DNA of 64,000 nucleotides from Mactra quadrangularis. Its lineage: Eukaryota > Mollusca > Bivalvia > Venerida > Mactridae. Positions within the stretch are counted from its first letter, which is position 1; each line of letters begins with the position of its first letter. Location: positions 27,349,866 through 27,413,865 of the forward strand of contig CM046298.1 of assembly GCA_025267735.1 (NCBI GenBank), written 5' to 3'. The position numbers and the translations under genes were made by a program. Under the pieces are notes generated by a model. The model had not been told where the DNA came from and did not search any database. It saw nothing but the letters and a program-made list of their open reading frames with translations. Below, piece after piece: positions 24,077 to 33,835 of this stretch.

Positions 24077-24960
24077 CATCAAAAACGTCATTTTGACATC
24101 AAGATAAAGGGTTGTAATACAAAAATCGGTATAGGATATGAAAAAGACTATCTCATAAATTAAGACCATCTGAATATTGCAAATATAATTTTGCAGACAC
24201 TCCAATAGCTAGAAAAAATATTTTCGCCCAGATGAAATTTAAACTACTTATCTTGATACAAAAACAACAAAACTTGGGTACGGTGCCAAAACTTTTAAAA
24301 TACAAATGTTGGTGCAAACGTCAATGAGGATGCGTCTATCAGTAACTTCATTGTTCCAGATGGAAAAGTATCAGCCAATTCCACTAAGGAAAATGGTTTG
24401 AATGTTTATGGTCAAAACGGAACAATGTTGCTTTGTAAAAATGATAAAGAATTTGACGCATTTCATCCAAATGAAGGACTTCCCTTGTTTATTGACTGAA
24501 TAGACTCATGTAACGTAAAACTCTTTATGCACTCAACAGTCTCATATTTGACTTTCCAATCCTGTATAACTAAACTACAAGATATCAATTGATAGGCCAA
24601 GTTGTTTCTGAAAGCTTGTTGATAGTCAAAGCCATACAGCCTAAAACAGAGCTTCATACTCACTATCAAGTATTTATACAGTTTAATTTCATCACAAATA
24701 CAACGGTACCAAACAAATTTGTAAATCTAAAAAAAGTCAGAAGTACTATTCCACCTTATGAGAACGTCTTAGCAACGTGCAAATGACGGGAACTACACCG
24801 CATATAACATGACGTAATGGAAATTAATTATCCAGACACAGAAGATCCAATTACAAGCTATCTATAGCGGATGTGGATAACCTTTCAACAGAAGATTTTG
24901 ACAGAATCAGAGGGAGATTTGATAATGGCTGGATAGACGATTCTGTAATTGATCGTGTAC
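24050..24960 (+). repeat. Duplicated blocks R and S, second copies
   Basis: 24050-24340 matches 18650-18716 plus 19079-19310, without the MITE. 24337-24960 matches 22930-23600. The order R-S is contiguous here, so this is the more complete copy. Confidence 0.85.
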
Positions 24961-25545
24961 AAAACCAATTACATAAGCAATTTCCATTTTTCGATGGGTT
25001 CCAATCTTGCTGTTACGCGCAAAAGTCTTGCTTAAGACACGTATCTGACTTATTTATCCAGATTTTAAACACCCACCCAAGAGACGGAGATTTTCATTGG
25101 ATAACTGTAGCAAGTGACAACGATGCTACATGCCCAATCGTAAGGATGTCTGACAGTTGATACAGTATGAAAGTCTCACCTAATGTGGAACGTTGTGAAG
25201 CTAATAACATTTCACTTAATGATACTATGAACATGCGTATTATGAATAACGATGTTCAGTCAAATTCGAATGTGGTTTTTACGCAATTGCATTTGCAGTT
25301 TCCTTAGCCAATGGACACGGCCCCCTAAATATATGTTATGCAAATGACAAAATGCGCGATCATTTTAATATCAAAGTGCAAACAAGATAGATACATGTTC
25401 GAATTTTCTCGTTTCCAAATAAAACGAAGTGTGGAATATACACAGGAACATAACTTTCCCGTGTTCTGTACGCGTAGAATGCCCGATGAAGGATTTATGT
25501 TTATATGTTCGAAGTTACAGCAATGGTTTCATCCAATATGCTAAG
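24873..25545 (+). pseudogene. Decayed Ulp1-like cysteine protease with Cys-rich tail
   Basis: The frame at 24873-25160 reads FDNGWIDDSVID and later DFHWITVAS, where HW is the expected histidine position of a C48 (Ulp1) protease, followed by DNDA. After a stop, another frame near 25255 reads ECGFYAIAFAVSLANG, the catalytic-cysteine region, preceded by a Gln-containing QSNS. A further frame (25338-25544) gives FCTRRMPDEGFMFIC...WFHPIC, a PHD-like zinc-binding tail. At least three frame changes or stops make it non-functional. Ulp1 proteases cut SUMO-like conjugates, but on mobile elements their role is unknown. The family call is from motif order only. Confidence 0.6.
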
Positions 25546-25613
25546 AAATAAAATTATCAGAAAGACAAATATTCGATGAAAATATACGATGAAAATATAA
25601 GTTTCATCGTTCA

Positions 25614-25665
25614 TGACGTCATATTAGAAGATTAATGACGTCATACTTGAGAAAAATTGACGTAA
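25614..25665. promoter_or_regulatory. Three CRE-like sites at 22-bp spacing
   Basis: TGACGTCA is at 25614-25621 and 25636-25643, and TGACGTAA at 25658-25665. These match CREB/ATF sites. They sit just left of a foldback element. A similar cluster is at 33151-33203 with a foldback copy to its right, and a pair is at 31402-31433. Whether they work as regulatory sites is unknown. Confidence 0.5.
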
Positions 25666-25723
25666 TGTTATTATTTGTATAATTAATATCTTATAAAACA
25701 CGAAATGATTCATAAAAGAAACA

Positions 25724-25873
25724 GAATATTCGTCAACTTTGATGTAAGATCGATTTTTATTTCACCGAGTGAGCTCAGAAAACATATTTTCACTATGCCA
25801 CTCGTGAAAATATGTTTTCTGAGCTCACTCGGTGAAATAAAAATCGATCTTAAACCAAAGTTGACGAATATTC
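25724..25873. mobile_element. Near-perfect 150-bp hairpin (foldback family F)
   Basis: GAATATTCGTCAACTTTG at the left pairs with CAAAGTTGACGAATATTC at the right. Inside, ATCGATTTTTATTTCACCGA pairs with TCGGTGAAATAAAAATCGAT, and AAAACATATTTTCAC with GTGAAAATATGTTTT. The loop is TATGCCACTC-like. Degraded relatives are at 33240-33355, 50700-50880 and 52480-52650. Confidence 0.85.
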
Positions 25874-25888
25874 TCTATTTCACATAAA

Positions 25889-26385
25889 CCCAACATGATT
25901 TACAACGTAGATACAGAGCTTAAGCCCCCCAAGATAGTATGTGGTATTTTTTCCAAAGCTCAAGCTGTTACATCTGGGAGAAGGGAGAAGCAAAACTGTA
26001 ACCCTTATAGGTTGTGTAAATGGTGTAGGACAACAGGTTCCTCCTGACTTAATTTTTCCCGGTGCAAGGATGTAGATTCGTTGATGTCAGGGGCAACGCC
26101 AGGTGCTGTTGGAAGAGTAACTGAGCCTGGATGATCCAACACTGAAGTATTTGTACATTACATGCAGGAGCATTTATTTAAATACTAACCACTTAGACCA
26201 CATTATGAGCATGTTCTTGTTCTGTACGATGGACATAAAAGCCATGTGTCACTAAGCTTAATTGAGTGGGCCAAGTCAGAAAATATAATTTTGTTTGTTC
26301 TTCCTCCACATTGTAGCCACGTACTTCAACCACTGGATGTAAGCTGTTTTGGACCATTTGAAATAGCTTTGAACAGTGAATCTGG
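25889..26385 (+). pseudogene. pogo/Tigger-type transposase relic
   Basis: Broken frames give, in order, IYNVDTELKPPK (first catalytic Asp region), AVTSGRREK, a stretch resembling GCVNGVGQQVPPDLIFPGAR, then from about 26195 HYEHVLVLYDGHKSHVSLSL (second Asp, DGHxSH) and LPPHCSHVLQPLDVSCFGP (third Asp). This is the DDE core of the pogo/CENP-B/jerky group. Several frameshifts and a stop inactivate it. The DNA-binding half is missing. The copy begins right after the foldback element. Confidence 0.8.
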
Positions 26386-26556
26386 TGGTTGTGTTGTAAC
26401 CCGATACTAGGTGTGCCAGCTTGCATGTCGGGTATATGCAAGCATTTTGTCACCAAGTATAACATTCAAGCTGCGATGATACCCAAACATACTTAAATAA
26501 TACAGAAGCCTGGTTCGTTCATAACTAGATTATGGGTAAATTGTGTACGGATCAGC

Positions 26557-27115
26557 ACGTATATCGTACTTGCAAATGCTTGATGCATACATAACCAGGG
26601 CTTACGTATTGCCCTTGGTGCCTTTATACCAAGCCATATTGGTATACAAGGAAATGAAAAAGTTGATATTTTGGCCAAAGAATCCTTCAACCAGTGAATA
26701 TCAAATTGCCAAGCAGTGACTTCAAATGTTCAATAAACACGTTAATTAAATCAAATTGGCAAACGTTGTGGAACAATGCACTTTTTAATAAATTACGTGA
26801 CATAAAACCAACCCTTAATTCATCTTCGTCAATTATATATTCTAATCGCAGAGATCAAATAGTAATTTCGCGATGTAGAATTGGTCATACTAGATTAACA
26901 CATTCACACCTTTTCAAAAGAGAAGAAGCACCTAAATGCATACCATGTGACGAACATTTCAATGCAAAACACGTTCTCCTTGACTGTCAGGATCTTAATA
27001 CATTCGTGACAAACATTTTAAAGTAAACTCACTTAAAGAACTTTTTGAGTCTGTACCATCATATGCTATACTTAACTTTTTGAAAGAAATAAATGTTTAT
27101 AATAAGATATAAAGT
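26557..27115 (+). pseudogene. LINE-2nd family 3' end with internal deletion
   Basis: A frame near 26595 reads NQGLRIALGAF, the end of a reverse-transcriptase region. It then joins directly to IPSHIGIQGNEKVDILAKES, the end of an RNase H domain. The 110-codon ORF (26694-27026) follows with CRIGHTRLTHSHL and a Cys-His cluster (CIPCDEHFNAKHVLLDC), typical of the C terminus of I/Jockey-group LINEs. The 3' UTR reaches 27115, and a further family-specific stretch (GTCGGCGCGATATGACC) follows. The RNase H core is absent from this copy. Confidence 0.75.
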
Positions 27116-27215
27116 TTTACATCATTAATATAGTTTGAATTATTAGTATCATTAATAGCTGTCGGCGCGATATGACCTTTTTGTGTTGGTGCTCCGTAAA
27201 ACCCAAACAAACAAA

Positions 27216-27968
27216 CTGTTGAAAGTCTTAATGTTAAAGCTAACGAGCCATCATTGGAATTACGAAGACAAAAGCTTTCACTACAATACGCAACTCGAAT
27301 ATCTTCTATCATAAATTACCCGGCACGAAATGTTGTTTTTCAACCAAATTTCATTGATAAATTTGACAACAAACCGAACGACATTAAACCATTTGGCCTG
27401 CGCATTAAAAACGATTTAGAAATGCTTAATATCAACACTTCTACCGTTTTACAGAACTTCGATGAAAATGTCCCTCCTTGGACCTACAACATACCAGACG
27501 TTAATATTGACTTATCAAACTTTCGTGAATCTTTTTCCAGCCCAGAAGCCTTCAAATCAGAATTCGTCAACATCTTAGAAAAATATAAAGATTGTACGCA
27601 TTTATTTACTGATGGCTCAAAAGTTGGTAACAAAGTTGGTTGCGCTGCATATGGCAATTCTTTTGTTGCAAGAATGCGACTGCCTGACCAGGCATCCATA
27701 TTTACAGCCGAAGTCAAAGCAAAAGATCTTGCTTTATCATTCGTATCAAAAAGTATTAATAACAATTATATAATTTTCTCAGATTCTCTATCTGTATTAC
27801 TGGCCACAAAAAATCGTAGTTCAGACAATATACTTAATAAAAATATTGAATTAAGATTACATGAAATACTAAAATCTAAAATAGTACGTCTCAGCTGGAT
27901 ACCAAGTCATATTTAATGGAAATGAAAAAGTTGACATTTTAGATAAAGAATCTTTAAACCTTCAACCT
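27216..27968 (+). pseudogene. RNase H segment of the same LINE family
   Basis: The 220-codon ORF (27254-27916), open upstream from about 27216, starts with VESLNVKANEPSLELRRQKL, the spacer after reverse transcriptase. It holds an RNase H fold: FTDGSK (first Asp), a Glu in FTAEVKA, FSDSLSVL (second Asp) and WIPSHI, where a stop ends it. The domain normally removes RNA from the RNA-DNA hybrid during target-primed reverse transcription. The copy is cut at the right by a SINE. It covers the part missing from the fragment at 26557-27115. Confidence 0.8.
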
Positions 27969-27969
27969 T

Positions 27970-28262
27970 TAATTTTATTTATTTATTGGAGTTAACGCCG
28001 TGTCAACACAATTTAAGTCATTCTACGCCGTCCAGCGCACCTAACCTAGCTTTCCTGGACCATTGTCTAAAACCAGTACTCACCTACTGTTTCACAAGGC
28101 CGGAAACTTCTCTATATTATCTAAATAAATGGAGGAAAATCGACATTATTGTCAAATTCTCATGGCAGGGTATAACCTCCCCGGGTGGTATCCGAACCCG
28201 CACCCCCTCGGGCACGAGTATCCAAATCCCGGCGCGCTACCAACTGCGCTATCCCTACAACA
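27970..28262 (-). mobile_element. SINE-C, complete-looking copy
   Basis: On the minus strand the head reads GTAGGGATAGCGCAGTTGGT (A box) and later GGTTCGGATACC (B box). The body carries ATTTATTTAGATAATATAGA and CTAGGTTAGGTGCGCTGGAC. Fragments occur at 1-59, 41440-41580 and 52243-52430. It is a tRNA-derived SINE. Confidence 0.8.
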
Positions 28263-28371
28263 CAGAGGACCATTTTTAATTACATGGTACAGGCAACGAG
28301 CAAGGAATCGGAAAGTTCAATTCACAAAAGGATAGTTACAAATGTGTAAGATATGGTGACTTATCTAAAAA

Positions 28372-28807
28372 ATGAGTGACGATGCACGCGCTGCATTGAA
28401 TATTTTGACCTCAAGTGTCAGCGGAGAAAATCTGCAAGAAACAAGTACAAAAAGTAAAACAGCCAGATCTCTAAGAATGAGACGGGAACGGGTCTCCGAT
28501 GGCTGTTAAAGAATAAACTGAAATTCCAATGACTGTTGAAGAAGAAACTGAAATTTCATTGACTGGTGAAGAAGAAACTGAAATTTCATTTGCTCTTAAA
28601 GGTGTGCCATCTGGTGAAAGATATGTAAAAATTCTTCTGCAATTTTTTTCTCACACAATGGATTTCAAAGGAAGGAGCAACAAAATGCTGATTTGCAATA
28701 CGCTTACATTTTTCTTTTTTATGTTTTTATCGTTTATTAATATAAACCAAAGTTTTTCTTTGTTCGACTATGTGTTACACAAGTATAACCATGGATTTAA
28801 GGAATAA
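28372..28807 (+). other. Short unrecognised ORFs with a 30-bp repeat
   Basis: A 44-codon ORF starts at 28372 (MSDDARAALNILTSS). A second (28529-28807, 92 codons) contains two copies of GEEETEISF-like units from a 30-bp tandem repeat. The second has a hydrophobic C terminus rich in Phe. No family was recognised and neither is supported by splice signals. Confidence 0.2.
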
Positions 28808-28964
28808 GAAAACCCACCATTATTGTTTTGACAAAAAAATTTAATATCTTTATATTCTCGGATTAAATATCTTTAACGCAAACATTACAAAGAGAAAAAA
28901 CAACATAATGCCAGGTAGAGTAGTGGTTACTGTCTAAGTGATTTTGTAGTGCCAAAAAACTTTT

Positions 28965-30800
28965 TGTCCCTTTAACAGAAAACGTGGTCTGCTAAAGTTA
29001 GGTTGGCGGAAAGATATATGTAAAGAATTATTGACAGGGTCATTAAGGAATATCATTTAAATATAGAAAATTGGTGTTAGGTGTGGGATGTGCATGTAGT
29101 CGTGCTGGACTGGCCAAATATGTAAAGATTAGGGTGAAATTCCCACCTAAGGCCCCATCCCGGAACCACTGTATGCAGAGTGATCTATCAATTCTCATGC
29201 AATGATATTTTTTATCATAATGCATGCCTATCAACTTTTAGCCATAATAGTTTATGTTGTAATGTTCATTTGACCATTGAGCTTCTTTTTGTCAAAAATG
29301 AAAATGAAATTTATTACATTCGACAAAGGATTTTATTTAGTGATATGGTACCAATAATATATCTTCTGCAAAATTAAAGATGTCGGAAAGATATAAGGAA
29401 AGAGTTGTCATCAGAATCATCAACAAATGCCATTTAAATGTTGAAAAGATGTGTTTGGTGTGGGATAGTGCATGCACTGAGGCTAGGCTGGCTAAATATT
29501 GAAGAATTGGGGTCAAATGCCCACCCCGAGACTTCATCCCGCAACCACTATGCGCACAGAGTGATGTATCAATTCTCATGCAATGTTATTTTTTATCATA
29601 ATTCATGCCTATCACACTTAGCCATAATAGTTTATGTTGTAATGTTTATTTGACCATTGATCCTCTTTCTGTTAATAACAAAAATGAAACACATAATTTT
29701 CGACTAAGAGTGATTTTATTAAGTGATATGGTACCGAAAATATATCGTCTGCAAAATTCAAGATGGCTGAAAGATATAAGGAAAGAGTTGTCAACAGAAT
29801 CATGAATAAATGCCAATTAAATGTTGAAAAGAGGTGTTTGGTGTGGGATAAGGCATGCAGTGGGGCTGGGCTGGCTAAATATTGCAGAGTTAGGGTCAAA
29901 TGCCAACCTGAGACTTCATCCCGCAACTACTATGCGCACAGAGTGATGTATCAATTCTCATGCATATTTATCTTATATCATAATTAATGCCTATCACATT
30001 TTTAGCCATAATAGTTTATGCTGTAATGTTTATTTGACCAATGATCCTCTTTTCGTCAATAATAAAAATGAAACTTATAATTTTCGACTAAGAAAGATTT
30101 TAATTAGTGATATTGTACCGAAAATATATCGTCTGCAAAATTCAAGATGGCTGAAAGATATAAGGAAAGCGTTGTCAACAGAATCATCAACAAATGCCAT
30201 TTTAATATTGAGAAGAGGTGTTTAGTGTGGGATAGGGCATGCAGTGGGACTAGGCTGGCTAAATATAGGAGAAATAGGGTCAAATGTCCACCCGAGACTT
30301 CATCCCGCAACTGCTATGCGCATTGAGTGATGTATTAATTCTTATGCAATGTTATTTTTTATCATACTGCATGCCTATCACACTTAAGACATTATAATTT
30401 ATGTTGCAATGTTCATTTGACCAGGAAATCTCTATATAATGAAAATTTTACTTTTTATGTACGACAGAGAAGGAATTTTTTAGTTGTATGTGACCGAAAA
30501 TGTATCATCTGCAAAATTAAAGATGGCGGAAAGATATAAGAAAAGACTTGTAAACAGAATCTTCAACAAATGCCATTTCTGTGGGATTGGGTATGCAGTG
30601 AGGCTACGCTGGTCAAATATTGGAGAATTAGTGTCAAATGCCCACCAAAGACTTCATATTGCAACCAGTATGTGCTGAGTGATATATAATTTCTCATGCA
30701 ATGGTATCTTTATCATTATGCATGCCTGTCACATTTGTGCCATTAAAGCTTAAGTAGTAATGTTTTCCATTTGATCATTGAGCCTCTATTTGTCAATAAT
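28965..30800. repeat. Tandem array, ~380-bp unit, five copies
   Basis: The anchor GGCKGAAAGATATAAGGAAA recurs near 29006, 29382, 29765, 30149 and 30525, spacings of 376-384 bp. Other anchors (TTTATCATAATKCATGCCTA, TAATAGTTTATGTTGTAATG) repeat in step. Identity between neighbours is roughly 80-90 percent. Frames starting MAERYKERVVNRI recur but are broken differently in each unit. Confidence 0.9.
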
Positions 30801-31839
30801 GAGAGGAAGGCGTGTGTCAGAGGTGGAGATCAACAGAGATGCATTCTCCACTAATATTTTTGTCAAATGATATGAAAAAACTTCATATAGGGAATGAAAC
30901 AGTATTACCAATAGCTTGTCAACCAAGAGTAATAGCAGTAAAGTCTGTGAGCATTAAAGGACATGGAACATAGACTGTAAAATGCAATTTCTTATAAATA
31001 CATAGACTAACCTCTTATATCAGCAATCCTACTAGTTCAGATGCCATTTTATTATCAAGATCATTCTGTTGTAAAGCTATATTTACTGTTGTATGCAACG
31101 TCAAAAGTTGAGGCTATTTCTTTTGGCGTCGAATAACGACTCATTACAATTATGTGCATTTGCTGATTTTTGAGAAGAATATCATGCCATATATCATTCG
31201 ACAGAAAACTGAAATTCAAATAGCATACATAATTTTTTATCGAATAGTATGACTGCTGATATATATTCTGTACGCTTGAAAGGCGACAAAAGAATTGAAG
31301 GTCAATATAGACGCTGTACCCTGTGGATTCACTCAATCACTATGTGAAAACGGCGAGAAAATGCAACACTTCTTGCTGAAAGATCGCGTAACGACTGCAA
31401 ATGACGTCAGTATCGTTCATTAATATGACGTCATTTTAGACACGAGGACAAAGAATTTAGTATTACAAAAAAGATGTAGACGGGCAAAAAAGACTGGAGG
31501 AAAAAATGTAATTGAACATTCTAACTACTGTAATTTTCTTGTTAAACTACTCAACTTTATCACAACATTGAATTTTTCAATTTGCAAGGCGAATTCCTTT
31601 GATAACATTATATGTCCCACACCCAGTAAAAATTGAAATGATATTTACCGCCGATGTCCAAGCAATAGCTCTAGCTTTAACTCAACAATAAGTTTGGAAA
31701 ATATTAATTATGAGATAACATTAAATTAGGAATTCTTTGATTTATACACTGTATTTAATTGGCGTGAAAAAGCAGTGACTCAGGCTCTTCAAATAGTATT
31801 AATAACATTTTTACCATTTTCTCCAATTCTCTATATGTA
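30801..31839. other. Spacer with a CRE pair
   Basis: TGACGTCA occurs at 31402-31409 and 31426-31433. No gene was recognised; the 91-codon minus-strand ORF at 31061-31336 has no family motif. Confidence 0.3.
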
Positions 31840-32515
31840 TTACTGGTCATAAAAATCGTAGATCAGACACTATACTAATTAGGAATATTGAATTAAGATA
31901 AAATGAAATACTGAAATCTAAAATAGTACACCTCTGCTGGATACCAAGTCATATTTGTTATACTTGGAAACGCTTAAGTATCTTAAAACTTCAACCAATA
32001 GATATCAAAATTACCAAGCAGTGACTTCAAATGTTCTATAAATTCGTTAATTAAGTCAACATGGCAAACAATGTGGAATAATGCTGTATCTAATAAGTTT
32101 CGTGACTTAAAGCCAACCCTAGATTCATCTTCGTCAATATTTTTTAATCGCCGATAACAAATAGTGATTACGCGATGTATGATTTGTCATACCCGATTAA
32201 CACATTCATACCTTCTCAAAAGAGAGGAAGAACTTAAATGTATACCATAAGACGAGCATTTCAATGTCAAACAAGTTCTCCTTGCACGTCAGGATTCTTT
32301 ATACATCCGTGACAAACATTTCAAAGTTAACTAACTTCAAGAATTTTTTAAGTCTGTAACTTCATATGCGATATTTTATTTTTTGAAGGAAATAAATGTA
32401 TATAATAAGATACAGAGCTTTACATAATTAACATCGTTTGAATTAAGAGTATCATTGATTGCTTTCGGTGCAATATGACCTTTTAGTGTTGGTGCGCCGT
32501 AAAACCCTACCAAAC
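31840..32515 (+). pseudogene. Third copy of the RNase H LINE 3' end, strongly decayed
   Basis: It aligns with the end of 27216-27915 (AAATCTAAAATAGTACRYCT, GGATACCAAGTCATATT) and then with 26690-27210, including the terminal ATATGACCTTTTAGTGTTGG. There are many stops. The order of segments here is RNase H then tail, as expected for an intact element. Confidence 0.8.
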
Positions 32516-33655
32516 AAACCTATCGGCAACATTATTCACATTTCTCTTTTTGTCTAAGTAAATAATTCGTTGTAGTTGAGTTGGATGTGTAATATATCAC
32601 GTATCTCTCACTACAAGACCGATTGATCTGTATGAAAAGCCAGGTAAGTTCTATGAGAAAACTTCTTACTTATTCTCAGGTAGCAATGTATCATTTTGGT
32701 TAATTGGATGGATTCCAACCAAACCCTTACCTGTACCTAAATGGATGATATTGATGACGTATTGTACAGTTTACATAAGTAAACAACCTTTCCATTCTCG
32801 GCATCAGACTACAGTCGCGGCAGTGCCTGCAGTCTTAATCCACAATATACTGAGCCAACAAGATCTACAACAGTCGGGATACCAAAAGATCATATCAGAG
32901 TACAAGAGAAGCTGTCAATTAATTAAACACAAGTTCAGAATATCGAGTAGGTTTTTGTGTTGCATCAACACCCACCTTCAACTCTAGGGATAGAAGAATA
33001 AGACCTAAAGCTCCAAAGGGACACAATTGTCATAATAAACATTAATCCTAAAATATTTAAAACTTCATAAATATTGGCGTGTCCTAAGTAGCATTTGGTT
33101 ATGATGGTTAAATGTGGTGCCATTGGAAGAACAAATATTTCATGATCAAATGACGTCATCTTAGAAGATTAATGACGTCATCATTGAAAAAGAAATGACG
33201 TCATTTTAAAACTTAAGTTAAATTTCTCTATCAAAAACGGAGTAATCATGAAAGAAACTGAACATTCGTCATCTTTGGTGTAAGATTTTTATTTCAAGTC
33301 GTGAACTCCTGAAATTATATTTTCTGAGCTCGGGCAGTGAAAAAAAAGATCTTATGCCTCAATGCCACAAAATTGTGTTTGTTGCAGACCCGTACGTGCA
33401 TACAGCCGTAGTCCGTGGGAAGCCTTGTTTATTAAGGTATCGGCACGCACATGGCACAGAACAACGCATCCGTATGGAGTTAATCAATATTCAGCCACGA
33501 TTATGTTCACGATTTGACTTTGAAACTGATGCGTGTATTCATGGATCATTGTTCGCAGGGCACCCTTACGGTGTCCTCACACCTATTTTAATGTTAATGG
33601 GACTGTAGCGATACGCCAACAGATTGTGTATAGATAGATACAGTTTTGTGATATT
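32516..33655. other. Spacer left of the Rep element
   Basis: It holds three TGACGTCA sites (33151, 33173, 33196) and a degraded foldback copy (about 33240-33355). An unrecognised 84-codon ORF at 33354-33608 (MPQCHKIVFVADPYVH...) shows no known motif. Confidence 0.35.
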
Positions 33656-33687
33656 TATACCCCCGCTTCGAAGAATAGGGGGGTATA
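33656..33687. repeat. Left terminal hairpin
   Basis: TATACCCCC (33656-33664) pairs with GGGGGTATA (33679-33687), and CTTCGAAG (33666-33673) is a palindrome inside the loop, giving a branched hairpin. The outermost ATACCCCCGC is also the inverse of GCGGGGTAT at 40150-40158. The same structure opens the copy at 59640. Confidence 0.85.
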
Positions 33688-33835
33688 CTGTTTTACCCTT
33701 GTCCGTGCGTCCGTCCGTTACAAAATTTCCGTCGCAGTTTTCTCAGCAACTATAACATGCAGCAGCCTAATACTTTGCATACTGCTTCATCCCATAGTCC
33801 CATGTGTTGTAAAGCGATTTCATGCTCCTTGAGAC
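33688..33835. promoter_or_regulatory. Left non-coding arm, probable promoter of the Rep transcript
   Basis: The 148 bp between the hairpin and the first ATG (33836) are about 95 percent identical to the short copy at 59640. The homology stops at 33831, five bases before the ATG. It contains a GTCCGTGCGTCCGTCCGT run. No clear TATA box was seen; the promoter role is inferred from position. Confidence 0.5.
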
